From an uncultured Bacteroidales bacterium (lineage in GTDB: Bacteria > Bacteroidota > Bacteroidia > Bacteroidales > Paludibacteraceae), in assembly GCA_937907165.1 (NCBI GenBank), contig CALCUH010000167.1, forward strand, positions 1 through 51,047: a stretch of DNA of 51,047 bases, read 5' to 3'. Within the stretch, counting starts at the first letter, position 1. Each line of letters starts with the position of its first letter. The notes below the pieces were generated by a model. It was not told the DNA's origin, made no database searches, and worked only from the letters and a program-made list of their open reading frames with translations. Positions 40,608 through 50,221 of this stretch are shown one piece after another. A program made the position numbers and the translations under genes.

Positions 40608-42422
40608 ATGGAAGAACAGATTCATTTCGGCAAAATAGCTTTCGAAAAAGCGAAAAACTTCGCGAATCGAACCGTCTTAAAATACAAAGACGAGAAAAAA
40701 CAGCAGTGGGAATCCATCACTTGGTCGGAGTTGTCGGCGCAAGTGGAGACCATCGCCAAGTCGCTCATCGAACTGGGCGTGCAGGAAGAGGAACGCATCG
40801 CTATCTTCTCCCAGAACATGGTGGAGATCATCGCCGTCGACCTGGCCTGCCAAGCCGTCAGAGCCACAGCCGTGCCTATGTACGCCACCTCTTCCGCCTC
40901 CCAAATCGACTATATCATCAACGACGCCCAGATAGGTATCATCTTCACGGGCGAACAATACCAATACGACACGGCCGTGGAAGTGCTCCAACACTCGGAA
41001 CACCTCAAGAGAATCGTCGCTATCGATTCCTCCATCCACCTCAAAGGCGTGGACACCTCCATCTCCTTCGAGGACTTCAAAAAACATGGCATGGAGTCTA
41101 AAACCGCAGCCGACATCCTTAAAACACGTCAGAGCCACCTCTCCTTCGATGACCTGACCACGCTCATCTACACATCTGGCACGACCGGAGAGCCTAAGGG
41201 CGTGATTATCAGACAATCGAATTATCAGCAGGCGATGAAAATACACGACATCCGTCTCACCAACGTCACGGACAAAGACGTGTCGCTCTGCTTCCTGCCG
41301 CTCAGCCACATCTTCGAGAGAGCATGGACCTATTTCTGCATGCACAAGAACATGGTTGTGGTGGTCAACAAAAATCCGAAAGAGATACAGTCCGTCATAA
41401 AGGAGGTACAGCCGACCATGATGTGCGCCGTTCCCCGCTTCTGGGAGAAAGTCTACATGGGCGTGAACGACAAGATAGACTCTTTCAACCCGCTCCTACA
41501 GAAACTGATGCGCCGCGCCATCAAGATAGGCGAACGCCGCAACCTCGAATACAGACGCTACAACAAAACGATCCCCGTCTTATTAGCCATCCAATACGCT
41601 TTCTACAAAAACACCCTCTTCAAACTGCTGAAGAAGGTGATCGGCTTAGGCAAGGGAAGATTCTTCCCGACCGCAGGCGCAGCCCTTTCCGACGAGGTGA
41701 ACATCTTCCTCCACAGCGTGGGAATCAACATCTGCGTAGGCTACGGACTCACGGAATCGACCGCCACCGTCTCCTGCTACAACCCTTACAACAGAGACTA
41801 CGAGATTCACTCTACGGGCGACATCATGCCTGAAGTCGAGGTGAAAATCGGGGAGAACGACGAAATTCTTTTGCGAGGCAAAACCATCACCGAAGGCTAT
41901 TTCAACAAACCTGCCGCCAACGAAAGCAGTTTCACCGACGGATGGTTCAAGACTGGCGACGCGGGCTACCTGACCGAAAAGGGAAGATTGGTGATCCGCG
42001 AACGCATCAAAGAGCTCTACAAGACTTCCAACGGAAAGTATGTGGCGCCTCAACAAGTGGAGAGCAAACTCATCGTGGACAAATACATCGAGCAGGCGGC
42101 CATCATCGCCGACCAGCGGAAATACGTCTCCGCGCTCATCGTCCCAGCCTACTCCACCCTCGAAGCATACGCCGACAACTCCAAGATAAAATACAACTCG
42201 AGGGAGGAACTTCTATCGAATCCGAAAATCATCTCTTTCTACGAAGCAAGAATCCAGCAATCCCAAAAGGACTTGGCGGCTTACGAGCAAGTGAAACGAT
42301 TCACCCTCCTCGCCTCCCCGTTCACGCCGGAAAACGGAGAACTGACCCTGACGCTCAAATTGAAGCGGAAAGTAATCAACGAACATTACGGGAAAGAGAT
42401 TGAAGCGATGTATGAAAATTAA
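40608..42422 (+). CDS. Long-chain fatty-acid-CoA ligase (AMP-forming)
   Basis: This is a 604-residue member of the acyl-adenylate family. The ATP-binding loop is YTSGTTGEPKGVI (188-200). GYGLTESTATVSCYNP and the hinge motif DGWFKTGDAGYLTEKGRLVIRERIKELYKTSNGKYVAP are complete. The form without a long insertion resembles FadD15/FAA1-like ligases of Bacteroidota. It activates fatty acids to acyl-CoA at the inner face of the membrane. Its place after acpP-fabF-rnc suggests use of exogenous or recycled fatty acids. The start is one base after the rnc stop. Confidence 0.92.
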   Translation: MEEQIHFGKIAFEKAKNFANRTVLKYKDEKKQQWESITWSELSAQVETIAKSLIELGVQEEERIAIFSQNMVEIIAVDLACQAVRATAVPMYATSSASQIDYIINDAQIGIIFTGEQYQYDTAVEVLQHSEHLKRIVAIDSSIHLKGVDTSISFEDFKKHGMESKTAADILKTRQSHLSFDDLTTLIYTSGTTGEPKGVIIRQSNYQQAMKIHDIRLTNVTDKDVSLCFLPLSHIFERAWTYFCMHKNMVVVVNKNPKEIQSVIKEVQPTMMCAVPRFWEKVYMGVNDKIDSFNPLLQKLMRRAIKIGERRNLEYRRYNKTIPVLLAIQYAFYKNTLFKLLKKVIGLGKGRFFPTAGAALSDEVNIFLHSVGINICVGYGLTESTATVSCYNPYNRDYEIHSTGDIMPEVEVKIGENDEILLRGKTITEGYFNKPAANESSFTDGWFKTGDAGYLTEKGRLVIRERIKELYKTSNGKYVAPQQVESKLIVDKYIEQAAIIADQRKYVSALIVPAYSTLEAYADNSKIKYNSREELLSNPKIISFYEARIQQSQKDLAAYEQVKRFTLLASPFTPENGELTLTLKLKRKVINEHYGKEIEAMYEN

Positions 42423-42440
42423 TAAAAAAATAATATAGAC

Positions 42441-43319
42441 ATGAAACAAAACGTTCAAATTCCGGAGACCCTACTAAAAGGAGTTTCCCTCCACAAATTC
42501 ATTACTCCTATACTCATCGGCATCGTATGCTTAATCTGCGTCATGAACAGCTGCACGACCATAGACTCCGGTTCCGTCGGAATCAAATTCTACAAATGGT
42601 CCAGCCAAGACGATAAACGAGGCGGTGTGATCGGTACCTGCAAAGGATGGGTTTGGTACAACCCTATCACGCAAAACGTGTTCGAATACCCTATCTACGT
42701 GCAACGTAAGACATACGAGCCTTTCTCCGTCAACGCCAAAGACGCGAGCACATTCACGATGGACCCTACCATCGCATACCGTCTCGACTCGGAGAAATCC
42801 ATCCAAGTATTCGTCAAATATAGAAAATCACTCAACGAGATTGAGGACGGTTACATCCGCACTTGTATCTACGAGGCTTACCGTACTTGCGCCAACCAGT
42901 ACACCTCAGACTCCCTGATGGCGAACCGAGGCGGATTCGAGAACGAAGTGAGAAAGAGACTGGAGCAATCGCTCTCCAACGAGGGATTCATCGTGGAGGA
43001 ATTCACCTCCCAAATCACCCCTCCTACCACGCTGGCACAAGCCATCAACGCGAAGAACGAGGCCGTACAAAACGCTTTGAAAGCTGAAAACAAAGTGAAG
43101 GAGGCTGAGGCAAACGCTAAAATCGAGATCGCGAAAGCACAAGGTGAGGCGAACGCCCTAAAAATCAAAGGTGACGGTGAGGCTTACTACAACAGAGTGG
43201 TGGCCATGTCGCTCAACGAACTGCTGGTGCGCCAATATGCCATCGAGAAGTGGGACGGCAAGTTGCCTACCTACATGGGCGGCGACAAGAGCGCTACCCC
43301 TATCATCGGACTGAAATGA
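42441..43319 (+). CDS. SPFH/Band 7 (prohibitin-like) membrane protein
   Basis: This 292-residue protein has one N-terminal hydrophobic segment (about 20-36, ITPILIGIVCLICVM) followed by NSC, which could be a lipobox or simply the end of a membrane anchor. The SPFH domain covers about 45-200 (GSVGIKFYKW ... DASTFTMDPTIAYRLD). A helical alanine/glutamate-rich coiled coil (KAENKVKEAEANAKIEIAKAQGEANALKIKGDGEAYYNRV, about 213-252) follows. The family forms large ring oligomers that organise membranes or proteases. The partner is unknown: no NfeD- or FtsH-like gene is adjacent. A perfect 13-bp inverted repeat separates it from prfB. Confidence 0.88.
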   Translation: MKQNVQIPETLLKGVSLHKFITPILIGIVCLICVMNSCTTIDSGSVGIKFYKWSSQDDKRGGVIGTCKGWVWYNPITQNVFEYPIYVQRKTYEPFSVNAKDASTFTMDPTIAYRLDSEKSIQVFVKYRKSLNEIEDGYIRTCIYEAYRTCANQYTSDSLMANRGGFENEVRKRLEQSLSNEGFIVEEFTSQITPPTTLAQAINAKNEAVQNALKAENKVKEAEANAKIEIAKAQGEANALKIKGDGEAYYNRVVAMSLNELLVRQYAIEKWDGKLPTYMGGDKSATPIIGLK

Positions 43320-43330
43320 CACATAACCAT

Positions 43331-43367
43331 ATTCGGTCATTATGGATTTATTCTATAATGACCGAAT
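43331..43367. repeat. Perfect 13-bp inverted repeat between SPFH gene and prfB
   Basis: ATTCGGTCATTAT (43331-43343) and ATAATGACCGAAT (43355-43367) flank an 11-bp loop. No T-run follows, so it may be an RNA processing or stabilising hairpin, a weak terminator, or an operator for prfB. Confidence 0.7.
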
Positions 43368-43395
43368 TCATATAAAAACCAATAATTATTTTCAA

Positions 43396-44509
43396 ATGAT
43401 TACAATAGACCAACTGAAGAACGTGTTGGAACGCGAGGGCGCGTTGAGGAGGTATCTTTGACATCGATGCGAAGATAGTCCAAATCGAGGAAGAAGAGTT
43501 ACGAACACAAGCGCCAGGATTCTGGGATGACCAGAAAACTGCCGAGGCGCAGATGAAAAAGATCAAAGACATCAAGAAATGGGTGGACGGCTACAACGAA
43601 GTGAAGGCCGCCACAGAGGAACTAAAGCTTTCGTTCGATTTCTTCAAAGAAGAAGCCGTGACCGAAGAGGAGGTGGACGCCGCCTATGAGCATGCCATCA
43701 GCGTGGTCGAAAAACTCGAACTCCAAAACATGCTACGCAAGGAAGAGGACAAGATGGGCGCCGTGGTGAAGATTGTGGCGGGCGCCGGAGGAACCGAAGC
43801 GCAAGACTGGGGCGACATGCTCATGCGCATGTACCTCCGCTGGTGCGAATCCAAAGGCTACAAGACGGAGATCGCCAACTTGCTCGAAGGCGACGAGGCG
43901 GGCATCAAATCAGTCACCATCAAGGTGGAGGGCGACTTCGCCTACGGTTACCTGAAGAGCGAAAATGGTGTGCACCGTCTCGTGCGCGTCTCACCGTTCA
44001 ACGCGCAAGGGAAACGAATGACTTCCTTCACATCCGTATTCGTCGTGCCTTTGGTGGACGACTCCATCGAAATATACGTCAACCCGGCAGGTCTCTCCTG
44101 GGACACCTTCCGCTCCAGCGGCGCCGGCGGACAGAACGTCAACAAAGTGGAATCGGGCGTGCGGCTGCACTATAAGTTCCACAACGTGCTCACCGACCAA
44201 GACGACGAGATCGTCATCGAAAACACTGAAACGCGTGACCAGCCGAAGAACAAGGAAAACGCTTTGCGCCTTCTCCGCTCGCAACTCTACGAGATCGAGT
44301 TGGAAAAACGTCGCGCCGAATCCGCAAAAATCGAGGCAGGCAAGAAAAAAATCGAATGGGGCTCCCAAATCAGAAGCTACGTGTTCGACGACCGAAGAGT
44401 GAAAGACCACCGAACCGACTACCAAACCTCCAACGTACAGGCGGTAATGGACGGCGACTTGGACGCTTTCATCAAAGCATATCTTATGGAATTCGGAGGG
44501 GGAGAATAA
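43396..44509 (+). CDS. prfB: Peptide chain release factor 2, with programmed +1 frameshift
   Basis: Translation starts at the ATG at 43396 (MITIDQLKNVLEREGALRRYL) and meets an in-frame TGA at 43459-43461. The site reads AGG AGG TAT CTT TGA C, the classical RF2 autoregulatory frameshift: a Shine-Dalgarno-like AGGAGG (43447-43452), the slippery CTT, and a TGA followed by C. Shifting by +1 continues with GAC ATC GAT in the frame that ends at 44509, giving about 370 residues. RF2 features are the SPF anticodon-like tripeptide (RVSPFNAQ, about 199-201) and the catalytic GGQ (SGAGGQNVN, about 244-246). The protein ends translation at TGA and TAA. When RF2 is scarce the ribosome pauses at TGA and shifts, raising RF2. 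Confidence 0.97.
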
Positions 44510-44641
44510 TTCCCCTCCCCTTCCCCTTTCGGGGAAACCGACTATGCTAAACATCTCCCCCGATCGGAATACTTTAGAAAGAAAATTATGAAAGAGGTTC
44601 CAGAACAGTCGTGTTCTTAAACAGCAAACCTATAAAAAGCA

Positions 44642-44678
44642 AGGGAGGCGCGGATAGAATCCGCGCCTCCCTCTTTTA
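44642..44678 (+). terminator. Intrinsic terminator after prfB
   Basis: AGGGAGGCGCGGAT (44642-44655) pairs perfectly with ATCCGCGCCTCCCT (44659-44672), followed by CTTTT. It is the most stable hairpin seen in the window and separates prfB from the convergent GLUG gene. Confidence 0.88.
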
Positions 44679-44764
44679 GTACCGTTCCGCAGGGTAATAC
44701 CCCGGGAATAGGCTCCCTGTGTTTTGGACGGGTCTCACCCCGCCCATCGACCAGGGATTAAAAA

Positions 44765-47700
44765 TTAGAGCATAATCTTCTTTGTTACATTTCCGCATTT
44801 CACAATGTAGATTTGTTTGACATCCATAGGAATGACGGTACGGCTTCCCGCCGCCGCCACACGCACGACCAATCTGCCGGAGAGGTCATAGACGTAGATG
44901 TCCGCGTTAGCGTTATCCACATAGATGGCGTCCTCGTAGCCCCAGACCTCAACGTCATCGGAAGCGTTATCCGAAAGTGAGGTGGTCTCCTTGGCATTCG
45001 CAGTGAACTGTGCCGTAAACGTCACGTCGGAAGTGATCGGAGAATCGAGAGAGACACCCTCGACATCGGACTTCCAGCCCGCGAACGTATAGGTATACTT
45101 ACTGTCTTCCTCCTTCGTCGGAGTCGCTCCGGAGAACACCGCCTTTTGGTTGTATTCTACCTGCGTCATCGACACGGAACCATTCACGACAAACTGAACA
45201 GAGAAGGTTTTGATGGAGAACGAACCAGAAACCACCACATTGCTGTCTGGCATAGTCGCAGGGATTTCGCTCCATCCGGAGAAGTCGTAACCCTCCTTGG
45301 CAGGCTCCTTAATGGCAGTCACTTGAGCAGCGAACGCGATAGTGTCTTTCTGATATTCCTCACCATCCACCATGTAAGCCAGCTCATACCTGTTGACCAC
45401 GAATTTTGGGTAGAGAGTCATATTCCCCATAGCTGAGTCAGCCTCGATAGCGGTAACCGCCTCGCCGGCGAAGCCAACGTTGTCATACCAGCCAGCGAAC
45501 GTGTGACCAGTCTTGGTGGCGATTTGGGTGATGGAATATCCCTTGGTATAATCAAATGCCACAGATTCCAAATCCGAATCCTCGAAATCGATTTTTAAGG
45601 TAACCGTACCTGAGAAGTCAGGCAAAGAACTCTTTGCGGAAGCGTCTTGTCCCCAAACATCTCCGTTTTCACCATTGTGCAATAACAAAGCCACACTACC
45701 ATCGGCGAACTCGCCAGCACTCTTTTGGAGAGCCAATGAATCATTGCCGGAGAGGTAATAGCAATTGAGGATTTCGCCATCCATATTTTGGGCACATACG
45801 GATCCTACGACTGAGTCGCCGCTAATCTCTCCCGTGTTGTAACAGTTTGCGATGACACCCATATTAAATCCGCACATACCGCCTGCCCCGTAAGTTTCGC
45901 CAATTGAAACTGTGTTGTAGCAGTTAACAATTTCGCCACCAATGTTTTGAGAACAAATACCACCAATTAAGCTAGGGCCTCCTTTTGAATTTAAAGCCCC
46001 ATTATTGTAGCAATTTGAAATCTCTCCATTCTCTAAATTTCCACACACGCCACCAGCCATAGAGAATTCACCAGACACACTAATCTCTCCTAGATTGTGG
46101 CAGTTTGAAAATTTGCCGCTCTCAAATTCACCGCACACACCACTACCCATAGAATAATCACCAGACGCACTGATTTTTCCTACATTGTAGCAATTTGAAA
46201 TTTCTCCATTCTCTGAATTACCACACACGCCACCAGCCGTAGAAAATTCACCAGACGCACTAATCTCTCCCGCATTGTAGCAATTTGAGATCGTGCCATT
46301 TACAATTTTAGAACATATACCACTAACATAAGATGAATAGCCCTCAGATGAAAACGAACGAACAGTTCCCTCATTATAGCAATTAGTGATGACGCTTGAC
46401 GAACAATTACCGCAGATTCCGCTACTATAGTCTACTCCTTCAATTGAACCTTGGTTATAACAATCAGCGATTGTATCGTTTTCACAATAACCGCAAATAC
46501 CACCGACATATCTATTACCCTTGACAGTACTTGCGCAATAACAATTGGTGATCACACTATTTTTGCTATAACCACATATGGAAGCGACATTTTCCGTTCC
46601 ACTAAAGTAAGAGTCAACGACACCTAAATTCTTAATGGTGGCTCCTTCCGTATAACCAAATAAACCTACATAATCGCCAGAACTCATAATAAAACCGCTA
46701 ATAGAGTGGTTATTTCCATCAAATGTACCTTGATAACGGTAATAATAATCACCAATCGCACCACATTCATTGTACTCTTTACCCTCCTTAATGATGTTGC
46801 CTGTGGAGTCGAACTCCAACTCGTTGATTACAATGTCATTCACAAGAATCGCATTGGCTTTCATGTTCTCACCACCCTCGAGCACATATTTGGAGAACCA
46901 ATAAAGATCTTCTTTATCAGCGATTTGTAAATAAGTCTTATTATCCTTCTCAATGGTATCGAAGTCATGGGCGAATGTCAATGTTCCGTATACCTCCACA
47001 TCATTGTCAGGCATTATATCCGGCAAACCGTCCCATCCGGAGAAGACGTAATTAGTTTTACTTGGCTCCGGAATCTCAGCCGGTTTATAACCAACCGAAC
47101 CAGATTGCGTATAGTAAAATTCACCATTCAAATAATAAGTGATCTCATGGACTTTAATCTCATAATATCCAAACACAGCCACATCTTCGTCTGGCATTAT
47201 TTCAGGGAAATCTTCCCATCCTGTCATAATGAATCCCTCTTTGTCTGGCGCCTGATATGGAACCGGTTTTGTGCCATATTCAAATGTATCGACATGACAT
47301 TGCGAACCCGCCAAATAGTAATAGATGCAATGTCTGTTGATTGTGAATGATCCCGAAGCCTCCAAATTCGTGTCCGGCATCGTGTCCGGCAATTCACTCC
47401 AACCCGAGAAGGTGTACCCCTCCTTGGTTGGCTTGTCAATAGCGACCAATTTATAACCGAAAGGCACAGAGTCTACTTGGTAGAACTCATTGTCCACCTT
47501 ATAGGTGACAGTGTGAACATTCAGTGCCACCCAAGGATAGAGTTTCAAATTGCCAGTGGCGGAATCCGCCTCAATGGTCTCGTATGGCTCTCCCTCGAAA
47601 TTCTCGTTGTCGAACCAACCCTTAAAGGTGGAACCCGTTTGAGAAATGGATTGTGTGATGGAATAGCCTTCGGCGAAATCGAAGGTATCGGTCGCGAAAT

Positions 47701-49957
47701 CGGAGTTCTCAAAATCGATGGTCAAAGTGATCGCACCCGAGAAGTCCGGCAAAGTGTTCTCGGCAGAAGCGTCTTGTCCCCAAATCGAATCTCCCTTGTG
47801 CAATAAGACAGCGACGGAACCATCGGCGAACGCCGCAGCGCTCTTACCGCCACCAAACAGTTCACCATTATTACCGACAGCATTCCCGTTGAACCGTTCC
47901 TTGTCGTAATAGCAGTTCTCCACATTCAAAATTCCCGCATTATAACATCCAACGATAGCGCCGATATTATACTCGCCTCCCTTTACGGAGGCCGCGCAAT
48001 AGCAGTTCTTGACATGCAAATCGCTATCTAACCAGCCGACGAGACCACCAATGTTGCTCATTGGTCCGCTCACGTTACCCTTATTGTAACTATTTGTTAT
48101 TTGCGCCGTCACACATTCGGAGACCGAGCCGACAAACCCACCGACGCTATTGCCTGCCCATTCCCCGTCAGAACTTCCGTCGTTTATCACATTCGCCGCA
48201 TTGCGGCATCCGGAGATTTTCAATAAACCGTTCACCACACCGACAAGTCCTCCGACATTAACGTCCGTACCCGAAACCGCACCCGAGAAGTGGCAGTTTT
48301 CGAGAATCAGCTCATTGACAGATAATCCAACGAAACCGCCGACATTTCCACGAGCTTTCACATAGGAATCGACAATCGACAAATCGCTGATGGTCACCTT
48401 CCCGGCCGAATAACTAATGAATCCCGCAGTTGTCGCGGAAGTGTCATTAAAATAGAGACCGCTGATGGTTTTGCCATCACCGTCAAGTTCCACCGTCTGA
48501 GGCTTTTCACCATTCCATGGACAAATCGGGGACCATGCCAGTGCCGGCGCAATTCCCACGTAATCACCGTTCTCATCCACATTGGCGTTGTTCTCGCCGA
48601 GCACGTTTTCGTTCACCATGATGTCTTGGGTCAACTTACCTTTTACTATTTCGGCGCCGCTGCTCACCTTTTGGGAGAACCAGTAAAGCTCACCGACGTT
48701 GGAAATTTGGTAGACATCCTCTGTCATCGTTGGCTCCTGGCATGCGCCGCATGAGCAGAAACCGTTGGTGAATTCATGGGAATGAGGATAGTTGCTTATC
48801 AGCAACGGGCATTCAGAACCACTCATCCATACAGTTTCTACTTGATCTCTATTTAACGAGTCAGCGACGGAACCATCGGCGAACTTCTCAGCTGTCATTG
48901 CAGTCGCATTTTCATCAGCCGTCAAACTTTCGAGGTAATAACAGCTTGAGATGGTAGATTCACTGTTGTATCCACACACGCCGCCAACTTTAGAGGAGCC
49001 ATTTACAGTTCCCGTATTGTAGCAGTTGGCAAGGGTGGCACCGGACATGATGGCTCCGCACACGCCGCCTACTTCAGATTTATTCCCAGTCACCGAACCC
49101 ATATTGTAGCAGTTGGTAAGGGTGGAACCGGAGTTGTCTCCGCACACGCCGCCTACAAAACTGCCATCTCCAGTCACCGATCCCGTATTGTAGCAGTTGG
49201 TAAGGGTGGCACCGGACATGTTGGCTCCGCACACGCCGCCTATGTAAGAACCACTTCCAGTCACCAAGCCCGTATTGTGGCAGTTGGTGATGGTACCAGA
49301 GTTACGTCCGCACACACCACCCATGTAAGAACCACTTCCAGTCACCAAGCCCGTGTTGTGGCAGTTAACGATGACACCACCGTTGTTGTTTCCGCACACA
49401 CCGCCCATGCGAGGACCACTTCCAGTCACCAAGCCCGTGTTGTAGCAGTTAACGATGACACCACCGTTGTTGTTTCCGCACACACCACCGACATTCATTT
49501 TTCCCTTGAGATATGAGTTAACCACTCCCACGTGTTGGATTACACCCTTAAAATTCCCAATTAATCCCACATAACTTTTGGAAACATCATTCACATAAAG
49601 TCCGCTGACGGAGTGTCCAGCACCATCGAAAGTGCCGGAGTATAGTCTAGAACTTCCTATCGGAGTCCATTCCATATATTCTTTCCCTTCGGTAACAAGG
49701 CTACCCTTATCATCGAATTCGAGTTGGTTAACCACGATGTCAGCCGTCAGAATAGCGTTGGCGGACACGTTTTCGCCGCCTTCTTGGTTAACAAACGCAG
49801 CGAAACTATATAGTTCGGCCGCATTGGAGATTTTGTAAAAAACCGTATCCCCCCTCGTAATCGTACTGAGTTCCACCGGTGTTTCCGCCCGGCAGATACT
49901 GAATGTCGCCAATAGGCAACATAGCAGCGCCATTGCTCTAATTTTCATCATACACAT
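44765..49957 (-). CDS. Giant surface protein with GLUG repeats, InlB B-type repeats and T9SS sorting domain
   Basis: This is a 1730-residue secreted protein. The signal peptide ends about SICRA. Three modules each begin with a conserved introduction (such as ANAILTADIVVNQLEF ... YSGTFDGAGHSVSGLY) and continue with GLUG-type turns of about 22-28 residues, of the form GGVCGxNxGxIxNCYNTGxVTG. They lie at about 40-370, 415-700 and 1010-1410. Between and after them come InlB-type (Listeria-Bacteroides) repeats of about 65-75 residues (GYTFSGWSELPDTMPD, GYDFSGWSEIPATMPD), at about 735-990 and 1445-1650. The C-terminus (IYVYDLSGRLVVRVAAAGSR ... QIYIVKCGNVTKKIML) is a T9SS sorting domain. Such proteins are probably adhesins or surface scaffolds, but function is not proven. 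Nearly every GLUG turn has two cysteines. Start candidates are the ATGs at 49957, 49951 and 49948. It stands alone. Confidence 0.88.
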   Translation of the reverse strand: MCMMKIRAMALLCCLLATFSICRAETPVELSTITRGDTVFYKISNAAELYSFAAFVNQEGGENVSANAILTADIVVNQLEFDDKGSLVTEGKEYMEWTPIGSSRLYSGTFDGAGHSVSGLYVNDVSKSYVGLIGNFKGVIQHVGVVNSYLKGKMNVGGVCGNNNGGVIVNCYNTGLVTGSGPRMGGVCGNNNGGVIVNCHNTGLVTGSGSYMGGVCGRNSGTITNCHNTGLVTGSGSYIGGVCGANMSGATLTNCYNTGSVTGDGSFVGGVCGDNSGSTLTNCYNMGSVTGNKSEVGGVCGAIMSGATLANCYNTGTVNGSSKVGGVCGYNSESTISSCYYLESLTADENATAMTAEKFADGSVADSLNRDQVETVWMSGSECPLLISNYPHSHEFTNGFCSCGACQEPTMTEDVYQISNVGELYWFSQKVSSGAEIVKGKLTQDIMVNENVLGENNANVDENGDYVGIAPALAWSPICPWNGEKPQTVELDGDGKTISGLYFNDTSATTAGFISYSAGKVTISDLSIVDSYVKARGNVGGFVGLSVNELILENCHFSGAVSGTDVNVGGLVGVVNGLLKISGCRNAANVINDGSSDGEWAGNSVGGFVGSVSECVTAQITNSYNKGNVSGPMSNIGGLVGWLDSDLHVKNCYCAASVKGGEYNIGAIVGCYNAGILNVENCYYDKERFNGNAVGNNGELFGGGKSAAAFADGSVAVLLHKGDSIWGQDASAENTLPDFSGAITLTIDFENSDFATDTFDFAEGYSITQSISQTGSTFKGWFDNENFEGEPYETIEADSATGNLKLYPWVALNVHTVTYKVDNEFYQVDSVPFGYKLVAIDKPTKEGYTFSGWSELPDTMPDTNLEASGSFTINRHCIYYYLAGSQCHVDTFEYGTKPVPYQAPDKEGFIMTGWEDFPEIMPDEDVAVFGYYEIKVHEITYYLNGEFYYTQSGSVGYKPAEIPEPSKTNYVFSGWDGLPDIMPDNDVEVYGTLTFAHDFDTIEKDNKTYLQIADKEDLYWFSKYVLEGGENMKANAILVNDIVINELEFDSTGNIIKEGKEYNECGAIGDYYYRYQGTFDGNNHSISGFIMSSGDYVGLFGYTEGATIKNLGVVDSYFSGTENVASICGYSKNSVITNCYCASTVKGNRYVGGICGYCENDTIADCYNQGSIEGVDYSSGICGNCSSSVITNCYNEGTVRSFSSEGYSSYVSGICSKIVNGTISNCYNAGEISASGEFSTAGGVCGNSENGEISNCYNVGKISASGDYSMGSGVCGEFESGKFSNCHNLGEISVSGEFSMAGGVCGNLENGEISNCYNNGALNSKGGPSLIGGICSQNIGGEIVNCYNTVSIGETYGAGGMCGFNMGVIANCYNTGEISGDSVVGSVCAQNMDGEILNCYYLSGNDSLALQKSAGEFADGSVALLLHNGENGDVWGQDASAKSSLPDFSGTVTLKIDFEDSDLESVAFDYTKGYSITQIATKTGHTFAGWYDNVGFAGEAVTAIEADSAMGNMTLYPKFVVNRYELAYMVDGEEYQKDTIAFAAQVTAIKEPAKEGYDFSGWSEIPATMPDSNVVVSGSFSIKTFSVQFVVNGSVSMTQVEYNQKAVFSGATPTKEEDSKYTYTFAGWKSDVEGVSLDSPITSDVTFTAQFTANAKETTSLSDNASDDVEVWGYEDAIYVDNANADIYVYDLSGRLVVRVAAAGSRTVIPMDVKQIYIVKCGNVTKKIML
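49140..49500 (-). repeat. Tandem 78-84 bp repeats encoding GLUG turns
   Basis: The motif CCACTTCCAG recurs on the plus strand at 49251, 49332 and 49416, 81 and 84 bp apart. The two units between about 49330 and 49500 are almost identical in DNA sequence. Each unit encodes one 27-28-residue GLUG turn. Near-identity suggests recent duplication or ongoing homogenisation. Confidence 0.8.
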
Positions 49958-49983
49958 TGCGTTTTTAAAAGTTACACATTAAA

Positions 49984-50049
49984 ATAAATCCACACCATAT
50001 AATAAATCCATACCATTTACCTAAATATACAAAAAAAGAAAAAAACAAA
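49984..50049 (-). promoter_or_regulatory. Promoter region of the giant GLUG gene with tandem 18-bp repeat
   Basis: On the minus strand TTTG (50049-50046) and TATATTTA (50029-50022) resemble a -33/-7 pair with a 16-bp spacer. Just downstream, within the leader, an 18-bp sequence occurs twice in tandem (ATAAATCCACACCATATA at 49984-50001 and ATAAATCCATACCATTTA at 50002-50019, plus-strand reading). This could be a regulator binding site or an mRNA element. Confidence 0.45.
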
Positions 50050-50213
50050 CGCGCTCACGGCATGCGAAAATTAGTCGGCCGTATGTTTTTTTAACTTTTG
50101 GCAACAGATTCCCCATTCATCATCTTTCGCGAGACAGGACCATAAATCCATCAAAGGAATCCACATTCATGATTAATATCCGAAGAATATTCCATAAAAT
50201 GCGTGAAAAAATG

Positions 50214-50221
50214 TAATTTTG
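50214..50221 (+). promoter_or_regulatory. -7 element TAATTTTG before the small lipoprotein gene
   Basis: TAATTTTG matches TAnnTTTG and lies 37 bp before the ATG at 50259. No clear -33 TTG was seen. Confidence 0.55.

Noticed and set aside
43553..44509. Treating prfB as a shorter gene starting at 43553 or as a pseudogene
   Set aside because: The canonical frameshift site at 43447-43462 joins the upstream frame and gives a full-length RF2.
49277..49516. Plus-strand repetitive frame opposite the GLUG array
   Set aside because: It is the antisense shadow of the tandem GLUG repeats, whose minus-strand product is clearly a protein with signal peptide and sorting domain.
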